From assembly GCA_934047225.1 (NCBI GenBank), contig OW203990.1:22361045-22425044 (forward strand): a stretch of DNA of 64,000 nt, written 5' to 3'. The stretch's first letter is position 1. Each line of letters begins with the position of its first letter. The position numbers were made by a program, and so were the translations under genes. This document shows positions 32,501 to 44,500 of this stretch, in pieces. The notes under the pieces are model-generated. The model was not told where the DNA came from, did not search any database, and saw only the letters and a program-made list of their open reading frames with translations. Source of the stretch: Ypsolopha sequella (lineage: Eukaryota; Arthropoda; Insecta; Lepidoptera; Ypsolophidae).

Positions 32501-35500
32501 CTATTAGAAAAGTTACATAGGAACCTGACTAAAGACCAAAATGTATGAGACAACTGTTTTACTTTTCTCGATTTCGCAATTTTTTTTTTAACGAGAACAT
32601 TTTGTATTATACATTTGTGTATGAATAATTTCATACATTTGTGTATGAATTCTATCGCCAGTTTTATATACAACGTGTAACAGAAAGGTGTAACCATATT
32701 TGAAGAGCTTATTCAGTCAATGGTATAGAACAACTTTTACTATGGAGCCAACACTGAAATCTCAAAAAAAACTGCCTTTCCATACATTTCGGCCGAGCGG
32801 CATTACATTTTTCTATGAAATTTTTTTTCGACATACAGGTTTTGTGATATCTCTAGATATCAGGAAAAATATATAAGTTTTAGTGTATCTTCGCTACACA
32901 TATATCAAAAAAAGAAACGGCCAAGTGCGAGTCGGACGAAGGGTTCCGTATCTATAAAAACGGCAAAAAAAAACATGTCTGTTGTATGGGAGGCCCCTTA
33001 AATATTCATTTTATTCTGTTTTTAGTATTTGTTGTTATAGCGGCAACAGAAATACATCATCTGCGAAAATTTCAACTGTCTAACTATCACGGTTTATGAG
33101 ATACAGCCTGGTGACAGACGGACAGCGGAGTCTAAGTATTAGGGTCCCGTTGGTTACCCTTTGGGTACGGAACCCTAATAAACAAATGCAGCCTACATAA
33201 AACTCGGTGGCCCAACTTGTATTGGTCGTCAATAGAAGAAAAGGGTTTGGTCTTACGTGTTCGACACTTGGCGGTAGATCGTAGTCGTGTTGCGGACTGT
33301 GGTGTCCACCATCGTAGCCCAGGTTCGTCATCTGTAGGTTTGGCTGGAAACAAATATTTAAATTATTGGCGTTGCGATGATTTCTTATTGACAGTGGCAT
33401 TCATTATGATAATGGCATCACCAACAATGTCTCAGAAAGGAAAGTTAGCTCAAAAAAGACATGATCTTGCTAAGTTTCTTGCCCTTCTTCTTAGCAAGAC
33501 TAATCGAATGGGCGGAGGTAGGCATGTATTTATACATGTAACCTATTAGTATGTAGTATATAGGATGGGATTTGGTCGGCCGCCTGGATTCGTGCTGGGG
33601 GCTCGGTTGGTGATCATTGAACCTTGTTCCTGGTCCCTGGCCGGGTCTCCGGTATGGGTTCGGGCGGCTGATTGGATTTTACCTTGTATAATATATATTT
33701 TACCTATCATTTTAATCCTAAATATATTGCTACATAAATTAAATAAACCTTTAATTTAGTTCATGTACATTTATTATTTTATTACATATATTTTCTTTAT
33801 TAGATTAAATTTGACGTGTAAAAAGTGTATATATCTATACCTGCTTTGCAAAATAAACTATTTGAATTTGAATTTGCTCATAAAAATGAAATCATTGAAA
33901 ATACAGGTAATGCCTCCAAGGCGCTAGGAAAAGCCGAAATGGCGGCTCTATAGTTATAGCAGAGCTTTATACCGTTATAAAAAATAACACTATTATAAAA
34001 CGTTTTAATTCGGTTTGATTTATTCGTTATTGTAAATCATTTTATAGCGGTTTTATGAATCCGTTTCGTGAATAAGAACGCTATAAAGTGTCAAAACGAG
34101 ACACAACAAATATTAATAGCGATACTGATTGTAATTTTATGACTACTTATCCAAATATAACGCTTTTTCAAAGTGTGCTCTATAATGGCACCACGGGCCA
34201 GGGCGCACGACAAGACGGCTCTGTAATCACCCCGCTTAGCATTGTGTGCTCTAGCCCGTGAGGCATCATCATGCCGTGCTGGAGGCTTACAGAACGTACC
34301 TGATAGTCTGCGTGTGTGTCAGTATCTAGAGGTAATGGCTCCATGGGCACGGTGTGGTCGAGGTGCGCGGAGGGCGGCGCCGACAGGGGCGCCGTGGCCG
34401 GGGTGCGCGACAACAACGTCGGCTCTGTAGTCACTCCGCTTAGCATTGTGTGCTCTAGCCCGTGAGGCATCATCATGCCGTGCTGGAGGCTTACAGAACG
34501 TACCTGATAGTCTGCGTGTGTGTCAGTATCTAGAGGTAATGGCTCCATGGGCACGGTGTGGTCGAGGTGCGCGGAGGGCGGCGCCGACAGGGGCGCCGTG
34601 GCCGGGGTGCGCGACAACAACGTCGGCTCTGTAGTCACTCCGCTTAGCATTGTGTGCTCTAGCCCGTGAGGCATCATCATGCCGTGCTGGAGGCTTACAG
34701 AACGTACCTGATAGTCTGCGTGTGTGTCAGTATCTAGAGGTAATGGCTCCATGGGCACGGTGTGGTCGAGGTGCGCGGAGGGCGGCGCCGACAGGGGCGC
34801 CGTGGCCGGGGTGCGCGACAACAACGTCGGCTCTGTAGTCACTCCGCTTAGCATTGTGTGCTCTAGCCCGTGAGGCATCATCATGCCGTGCTGGAGGCTT
34901 ACAGAACGTACCTGATAGTCTGCGTGTGTGTCAGTATCTAGAGGTAATGGCTCCATGGGCACGGTGTGGTCGAGGTGCGCGGAGGGCGGCGCCGACAGGG
35001 GCGCCGTGGCCGGGGTGCGCGACAACAACGTCGGCTCTGTAGTCACTCCGCTTAGCATTGTGTGCTCTAGCCCGTGAGGCATCATCATGCCGTGCTGGAG
35101 GCCTGTGAAACATTATACTTATATAAAATACGGCTTCTTACAATTAGTGGTCCATCTGCAGAATTATTCTTGCAATTAGTTCTCGTAAATTATGCATTTT
35201 TATTTTACTTTAGAAGTTAATACAATTTTCAATGTTTAACTACGAACCACAAACTTGAAAAATACTTATATACAGTACTCCCAAGGTAATAATGCGCATA
35301 CAAATCTTCGCCACTGTTCGGCAAAGTTCGTATTTCCTTAAACTTTCTGTACAAACAACGTGGTACGGTCGCTCGGCTATAGATTTCTTTGGGAGTACTG
35401 TACTTACTTTGAAGTAACTCATTCAAGCCCGTTGAGATAAAAGATAAGTATTCTTATTTACCCGTAGGAGTCATTCCTCCGTGGTGTAGGCCCGCAGGGG

Positions 35501-38500
35501 TTAGACCTCCGTGTTGCAGACCGGCCGGGGTCATCCCGCCGTGATGAAGACCGGCCGGAGTCATACCACCGTGTTGAAGACCGGCCGGCGTCATTCCACC
35601 GTGCTGAAGACCGGCCGGCGTCATTCCACCGTGTTGAAGACCGGCCGGCGTCATTCCACCGTGTTGAAGGCCGACCGGCGTCATACCGCCATGTTGTAGG
35701 CCTGCGGGGGTCATCCCACCGTGATCCAGACCGCCTGGGAAGATTGCAATTAATTTAAGACTACAAGGATAGTGCAATAATCACGGCCATTTACAATTTA
35801 TTTATATTTCTTTACCAGGACTTTCTAGTACTAACACTGCTACTTTGTAGTTCAAGTAGTTAGTAAAATACAATATTCTTTATTGCACACCAAAAAACAA
35901 AATCAACAGACAATTTCAAAAAGTTAAAGTAGGGTACAATTGGCGGTGTTATCGCTAAAAAGCGATCTCTTCCAGACAACCGTTTGCCTCCCGGGGTCAT
36001 ACCGCCCGCCGATCGAACGACCTACACGCCTTGCATTGCATAGCTCCGTCGTTGTTTAACAATCTGCCCGACCACATAAAAAAGTGCACACGTTTCGAAC
36101 ATTTGTGAGCAAGGTCGAAGCATTTCTTTTATGAAAGGCATTCTATTTCTTAAAGGAATATCTATCGGGTGATGTTACGTAAGCATACCCCATGACCTAA
36201 GAGGCTATGTGAATTTTATTTTAGTCACTGTCACTCCAAGCGAAAAAACGCTTTTTTTTGTTAATTGATTTTTTTTATGAAGTTCAACGTATATTTAATA
36301 TAATATAATATGTTGATTTGATATGTAATGATAAATTTTATAAATAAACAAGTATGTTAGTTTGGTTCTTACCTGGCGTCATGCCACCATGATGAGGCGT
36401 CATACCGCCGTGGAGCGGCGTCATACCACCGTGATGGGGGGTCATACCGCCGTGGTGAGGGGTCATGCCTCCCGGGGTCATACCGCCGTGGTTGAGGCCG
36501 GCCGGGGTCAGCCCACCTTCGAGGCCAAGCCCAGGAGTCATTAGACCTATGAAATAAAAAGCAAGCTGTACGACAGTACAAATAACAAAGAGCACGACGA
36601 TTTTGAGGCATAATCTCATGAAGAAAAGATCAGATCAATAAAATATCAAATCAATAAATTGTTTTTTGTGCTAAAAAATGTTGGATTAATAAAACACTTG
36701 TACTGTTTTACAAATTTCACTATTACAAATACAAATTTATTTATTCTGATATGTTAGTATGTACAGAAAACTAATCTAATATTAACTTTAAAAAACATCA
36801 AACGAGTAATTTTTGCGTAATGTTTGTGTGATATATGTCTTTACATATGAAATTGACGTTTTCTACAGAAAATTTTAAGGAAACTCAATTTTCAGTAGGT
36901 ACTTATGCATTTTTTTAGGAATATCAAATCCAAATAATGTTATTTTTTGTGTATGAATGAGACAAGATTAAGCTAACAGCAACATCAATTTGATATTTGA
37001 AAAGTGTCAGCTGTAAAAAATCATTACGAATCTTATCATGGAAATGGATGGCATTTAGGACGAACAGTCAAATTGAAAATAAAAAACAAAATTTTATACG
37101 TAGATGTAAAACCTTGAAATCAACTTTTAAACAAAAAACAAATAATTGAAATAGCTATTGAATTACAGGAATTATGAACTCAGACCTATTAAACCATCTA
37201 ATCCCTTGAGAATGCAAATAAGGTGAAACTATATAGTTGGGAAATGGTGAAATTTGTGAAACAGTACAAGTGCTTTATTCATCCATGATGATGTTTCGCC
37301 AAGAGGCGACAATCGCAAGTATTAACTTTACTGAATAAAGGTTTCTTCTCCGAATTCAATAGTATTTGTGACAGCTTAAGATACACTAAAATCGTACGTA
37401 TAACTAAAAGGCATGCTTGAACGCCCTTCGATCCATTGCGAATGAATATCTATCTTAAAAGAGCTTGTATGACTAAATTGATGGATGTGGAAGAAACGAA
37501 AGAGATGTGCCATTCTCGTTGCAGATGGAAATCTGTAGTCTTTGCCTACCCCTCTGGAGACAGGCGTGAGTATATGTATGTATTACCTATGTTAATGAAA
37601 CATTATAAAGAATAACAAACTTACCAGCATGCGACAAAACCCCTGGGGTGCCAAGATTGAGGTCGAGGCCTAAACCTCCATGCTGCAACCCACCTGGGGT
37701 CAAACCCCCTTGCAGCAGCGTGCCTGGGGTCAGCGGGCCTAAGGTACCAGGGGTCATCGGCGCGCCCAGTGAACTTAACATGCCTGTATGGAAATAATCG
37801 AAGGTGGTAAACGTAGTATATGCTCTTCAACATATCAATAGGCGTCACTATTTCCAACTTGCTTGAAGCTGTTCATTTATTCTCATCTAGTTCAGTGGTT
37901 CCCAAAGTTGTCTGGGCTACGACACATCTAATAGAAGTTTACAAACTCGGGACCCACCTCTAGGAAATTTAACCGTTACCAATATGAATAAAGGACTTTT
38001 CAAATAACAAACAAAGTTTTAAAATAATTTTTTGTTACTTAATTAAATAAATAACTACATTAAAAAAGTTATTTCAATGGGAAGGATGAAATTGTTTCCT
38101 ATGTTTCTCCATTACAGTTTTTTTTTTGATAAGTCCAATTTATTGGCCTGTTCGGTTGGTGTGTCGTTCTACAGGCAGGGCCTAATCAATATTCGCTCGC
38201 ATCCCACGTGGGTCGCGACCCATAGTTTGGAAAACCCTGATCTAGATCATTAATAGTTTGTCCTTGAGAGTAACGTAAATATAAAGTACTAAAAAGATGC
38301 GTGCAGGGTAAGCAATAATCACAAACCAAGACAGAACGCTTAAATCAAGTCTAGTTCTGTCAAATTAGTTAAATCGTATTACACCGAATCGACACCACTG
38401 TCAATGATCCCAAGTTAGTGTCATCTGTCTTAAAGTAAATGTTTTTATTATTTTTTTTTCTGACCGTTCTTAAACTGTGAATTATTTAAACCAAGTCCCA

Positions 38501-41500
38501 ACGCATTAGCCATTTGCGATGATAGTACAGTGCTCCCAAAGTAATAATGCGCATACAAAACTTCGCCACTGTTCGTATTTCCTTACACTTCGTATACAAT
38601 CAATAAGGTCACGTAAAGTCCGGCCGCTCGGCTATAGATTTGTATACGCATTATTACTTGGGGAGTATTGTATGCAGTATGAGTATTAATGGTAATGCGT
38701 GTGTACCTGGCGTGGCGGGCAACATGTCCGGTTCGCTGCGCGGGGTCGCGTAGCCTGGCGTCGCCGGGGTCGCCGGCTCACCGGGCTCTACACCAGGCCA
38801 TATTGTGATTGTTAGTACATGATCTTGTGTAGGTGAAATTATGATGATACTGGCTCAGATTGGACGGTAGTACCACATACATGTTACATCAATGACTTTA
38901 TTAACCCGTTAGCTTATAGTCAACGTCACGGCAAACGTTCAGTATGAGTAGTGTTTATATTATAAAAAGAAAAATATTAAAAAAAGTAAATAACCATAAA
39001 CAAAAAAAAATGAAGGGTGGCGTAATATTTAGGCCAAAAACAACAAACCACAATTTCTTTTTTATTATTGTTGTTTGTCTTTCTAGCTTTCCAACGTTAC
39101 CCATATTATATATAATATTATATAAATACTACTCATAATGAACGTTTGCCGTGACGTTGATATATATTTATATATATTTATTATATTTATATTTATATTT
39201 TTTTTATATGTATAACCAAAAATTTATTGCTATATACTTTCTCCCGTTAATAAATAAAAAGATTTTTTTTTAGCTTATACAAAATTTAATCTAGTTTTAG
39301 AAAAACAAAACCGCATTAGATTCTGACAACTACTTTAGGAGATAGAGCAAAAAAAAAGTTGGCGCGATAAATTGGCGGAAACAAAACGTCCATAGCTTAC
39401 GGATTAAAAGATGTGACGTATTTCAGAATCCGTTTACTAGCGAGCAGGTGTCTATCTTCAGTAGACGTCAGAGTCTAAGTTAATCCGTCACATCAAATAA
39501 GCTTTTACCAATTTTTCATCAACTTTTGGCTCTAATAGAATGACAAGATAAACTGGTGGAAAACCTATGTTGCCTAAGTGGTATAGTCTCGGCTTACTAA
39601 TCCAGAGATCACGGGTTCCAATTCCTTATTGAAACTTTGTGTCCGGTCTGCGCACCTCCAAAATCATGTTTAAGGCTGCATATCAAGTCAGATTGAGCAA
39701 CTCATTTTGCATCAATCAGAACTTACTAATCCAGAGGTCACGGGTTCCAATTCCTTATTGACACTTTGTGTCCGGTATTGAGCACCCCATTTTGCTTCAA
39801 TCAGAACTGAACTCTATCAGATCGGCCCTCAGCCATGGCTACGTTTTTATTTAAAAACTCGACTTTAAGATGAAATTATTAAAACGTTCTTATATGTTTA
39901 GACAGGGTTATTATTTACTTATTTTTAATACAAACTTCAATAATTTAAGGAAGGCCCTTTAACACTCGAAAAACATGAAATTTGGAGGTAACTGCGTATT
40001 TTTTTTCTATCGAGCGAACTTAAAGCTTTTGCGTTTTTTCCAATTCCAATTTTGTTTAGATCAGCCCTATAGTCTACTATCTATATTATTTTTATTAAAC
40101 CGATTGACCAAGTTACACAATGTGAAATAGTCATTTAAAGTTGTGCATCTGGCTTTATACGGACCCTTACTATTGGAAGATGTTATAAGAGAATGGTTGT
40201 TGTTCGTATCCTTAGTTGAGTCCTCACAGTGGGATAATAGTAGTTTATGCTACGAGGGCGAAAAGGAATAAATTACGAGGACGATTTAAAACACGAGCGC
40301 AGCGAGTGTTTTAAACGTAACCGAGTAATTTATTGCTCTTACGCCCGTGTATCATACTACGTTTTTCAATGCATAGTGTGAGGAAATAAAACAAATATAA
40401 TCTTGTGAACTTTAAATTATGATTGGCTCAAAAGGACTGTATCCAGAGCCGTTAAACAGCGGAAAAAAAAAGTATAACATTTATGGTACACAGGAAAGGT
40501 TGCAGGTTAGCCATATTCTCGTAAATAAATTAAAATAATAATAATAAAGCCCTAGAGCAAAATAATCGACTTTCTGTTCGGTTTTGATGCATAAAAAGTG
40601 GGCCTTTACGAGCACTTGCATTTAAAAATAATATATAACTATCAGAAGACTTACATCGATGTAAAATATAATAAATATGGTCCTACTTTACAGTGATTAT
40701 TTTAGTCAGTATGGTAATGTTAGATAGAACTTTTGCCATTTCAATGATTTCGTCGATTTAATGTTATATGTGAATGATCTCGTTCCGAATTTTGATTATG
40801 TTTCTTTATAAATAAAAACCTTGTTGCTTTTAGCAATAGTCGAGTTTGGAAGCACAATGAATGTTACATCATAATGAAATTATATGCTCAGTTTTGAACT
40901 GCAAGTTTCAAAAGCTTGTACAGCTTGATACAAAAAGTCTTATGTACAATGTGTGAGCAAATTAGCACCGTGTACTTACCGATAGAAGGTTCATATTCTT
41001 GTGGCATAGGTGTAGGCATATCCATGTCGGGCGGAGCCACGGAGGGCGGGGCAGGAGTCTCGGGGGGCGCAATCTGAACACACAATTAAAAAACACTAAA
41101 GTTTATCGACTGGGCAAATCAGATTGTAAAAATAATTGAGTGACGGTAAGGAATTACGACCAAAATAAAATGATTATAAACTATGCTGGTATATAATCAA
41201 CTTATCTGGCACTACCCTTGAAAACTTTCCACATCACCAACGGTTCAAAGGTTAACTGGAAGATAATGCTAATTAGCATTAAGTTCGCCTTTGTGCATTG
41301 TAAATTATTTTTGTGCAATAAAGTATTTACATACACAATATGCATTCTGTATAAAGTAGCGAAATATTTAGTACTATGAGAGAAATAAATTTCTATGTTT
41401 GTACACTTGGCGATTTCTCCATCGCAAGGAGATATATATTAACATTATACATATCATTGCAGTATAGAAACGCAGAAAGAAAATTTAAATTTATTTCTGT

Positions 41501-44500
41501 CATAGTTTCGATACGAGAAATGTGTATTCTTCACTACCCGATGCTGTAACAGGTGACGGTAGGGCATAATGGTCTTTGACTAGCTTTGAATACACTAGCG
41601 TTCTCTAGGCGCCAAGTGGCTCACTGTAAATTGGGTATCTATAAATATCATTGCAGTATGGTAAAGCACATCGATAAATTCACGAGTTGTGTTGAGACCT
41701 GGATAGCTCAGAGGTTATAGCAATCGCCCGGCAAGCGAGAGGTCCCGGGTTCGATTCCCGGGTCAGAGCTCCTCACATCCAGATTTACTTTTCTTTCTGC
41801 GTTTCTATACTGCAATGATACGTATAATGTTAATTTAAATATTTAGTAAGCTATGGCTGAAGTGTCAATGTTCAGCTTAGTCAGGTATGCGGATAGAAGT
41901 CACGTTGTATTTATATTTATGTACGCAGAGACTAGATTTAGGTCGGAATACGTGCTTCCAGGGCGGCCCAACATCTCCGTATAGTTGAGTTTCAAACTAC
42001 ATCAAAATCGTATGGAATCTGGGAAACCGCTCCAAGTGGACAGTAACGGAACCAACAGCTACGTATGGCATGGCAACCTAAGTTTAGTTTCAAACGCAAC
42101 GATACGGAGATGTTTTCATACTTAGGCTACCGGTCAAGCTTTACCTTCCACTATAAATTTCTTTCATCACTCTACTTTCATTCATCGTCTCTATAGGCCA
42201 AAAATATAAATTAATACTAATTACTAAATATTACCTCCTCATGTTTCCGTTTCCGTCCAGGACGTTTCCGTTCCGTTTCTACGTCGGGGCTGCGCGCGCG
42301 CCGCGCCGCTTCCGGCTCGCGGTTGTCTGCTTCTTCCAACTCGTGCCGAGCTGTCATGTTGCGTTGATATTTCTGCAAGTTGGATTAGGATTTTTTTATG
42401 AACTAATATTTATGAATATATTCATAAAAGGGAATGTATAATTATGATAATACGTTGATGGCAAAATCAGCTTGGGAAACGTTGCAAAGATCTTCCATAA
42501 CCCTCTCAAATTAACCCGAATTACCTGACGACGATTGGGTCTTCGACGACAGGATCTTAGAAGTTTGCTCGTTTAACTTTAAGGTTCGATTCTCCGCATT
42601 TTTAACAAAACATTAAATAATAATTATAACGGCCAAAATATTACCTTTAGCTAAGATAACTTTTAACAACACTAGTTTGCTATATGGATAAACATTTTTT
42701 TAATTATATTACAATAACTATGAAACAACTGGCTTTTTTATAGTCGTGGTACCAGCCGTAAATTCCTAAAATAATCTATTATCACGCTTATCGAAAATCC
42801 ATATTTTTGAAGCTACCATAATACCATTAAAAATACATTTTGGTAAACATTGCTCTTAGCTAAAAGTTTTATTTCAGCTGTTATAATTATTTATTTATAT
42901 TTTCTTACGCACAGAATCGACCCTTAATCCGAGAATTGTGCTGAAAATCCTGTTTTCCTGTTGAGGAGTTTCTAAAAATTACGGTTCAAATAGCGAGCTA
43001 CTCATCTGACTGACGAGTTCAACCATTTAGCCTATAAATAATAAAATAGATTAACACATATGCGTAACAATAATAACGCTTACTTCTACTATAATCAACA
43101 GATCCCCCCCCCTCCCCGGTCTCCTTTCAGTGCATCGCCAGGTCCAAAGAACTGACGATGTCTGATGTGTTACTTAGTTGATTCCACAAAGAGTTAGTTA
43201 CCTTAAACAGAACTCTAGAGGGTATGGGTCTAGCGGGTAACGTGAACAGTTTCTCTACGCCCCCGGTTTCCTTCCAGTGCATCAGTCGTCGAGTTGGCGG
43301 CGCCAGGTCCAAAGTACTGACGATGTCTGATGTGTTACTTAGTTGATTCTTCATTTCCTCGCCTGATATGTTCTTCACTTCGTCGACGATTAGCTTGCGC
43401 TTCCTCTTGGTCTTTGTAATGCCTGTCAAAGTAAATTAATTCTTTAAATTATATGTCAAATAGAATGTCCGCCTGGGTTCTGTCAACATAGATGTACAGT
43501 AGATATACTTCGAATTATAATCTTCGCCACCCTTCGGCAAAGGCCATATTACTTTACGCTTTCTACACAATCCATGACAGATAGTGCACGTCCGATCGGT
43601 CGGCTATGGATTTCTATGTGCATTACATCTGTGCCAGACCTGTATTCCCGGGTCCAAATGTAATATTTAATTTCAATCGGCCTAGCAATTCTTGTTATGC
43701 CGTGAAACAACAAAGCTTCGTTTTAAGGGTTTACTGTAGTACCAATTAAATGATGTGCGTATGAATCTTCGCCACTCTTCGGCAACGGTCGTATTTCCAT
43801 GACAGATTGTACAATTCCCTCAGAACCGATTTTGAGTCAATTCCAGGCAGCCAAAATGACACTCATAAAAATAAGAGTCAGTCATTTGATTAAGTTTTCT
43901 CTTTAATAAGTTTCCAAATACTTATTTTATGATTCGGCTTGTTTTATAGAATACGAACAGTGGCGAAGATTTGTAACAACCATTTAGTAACGACTTTTAA
44001 AAAATCTAGATGATATCCTAACTACTTATAGTAGGGGAAAGAATTCTTTAGAAGTCGTCAAATAACGATTTTAGTTGCACTCATCAAAGAAATACCGAAA
44101 ACCGGTATTATTATTTAGGGTGTATTCTTCTGAATACGTTTATACCTGTTTTCAGTCTTTGAGAGTGTGGAGGGAGTAGCTATGACGTCGTCAAGATGGC
44201 GATTTGTGTTATTTTCATCTTCAAATATTTCGTATACTAATGATTGGATTTGGTTGTTTGAGGTGTCTTATAAAAGGTACTTAAATATCTGATACAAAAT
44301 GTTATGTAAGTTTATCTTATAAGTTTCACAAATTCCGAAATATTTGCAAAAATGTATTTTTCATCAAGTTAGTGCGTTTTATATTGTTGAACTATGGAAA
44401 AACTATAAACTTTAGGAAAAAAGTTTCAATTTAATGTTATTGCTACGTTAGCCAGGTTTTTAATTTACTTTAAAAAATTTAAATAGGATGAAAAATAATG

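Larger units (their letters stand above)
38788..40237. other. Rad21 intron 8 with tRNA-derived SINE pieces
   Basis: 38935-39165 has a long inverse match (CGTCACGGCAAACGTTCA and GAACGTTTGCCGTGACG), an element of about 240 bp with AT-rich interior. 39567-39835 is the SINE listed separately. The remainder is AT-rich. Confidence 0.55.

Noticed and set aside
33080..33400. Single 106-codon minus-strand frame as a separate gene
   Set aside because: Only the 29-codon centre is bounded by good splice sites and fits Rad21 phase; the outer parts are intron and repeat.
34242..35042. Four identical 62-codon plus-strand frames
   Set aside because: They are antisense shadows of the Rad21 repeat exon on the minus strand.
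35511..36544. Plus-strand frames opposite the TP-repeat exons
   Set aside because: Antisense shadows of exons 11 and 12; the minus-strand reading has correct splice sites and phase.
41697..41769. Functional tRNA-Ala gene
   Set aside because: The acceptor stem pairs poorly and the sequence is enclosed in a transposon-like inverted repeat, so only a tRNA-like sequence is claimed.
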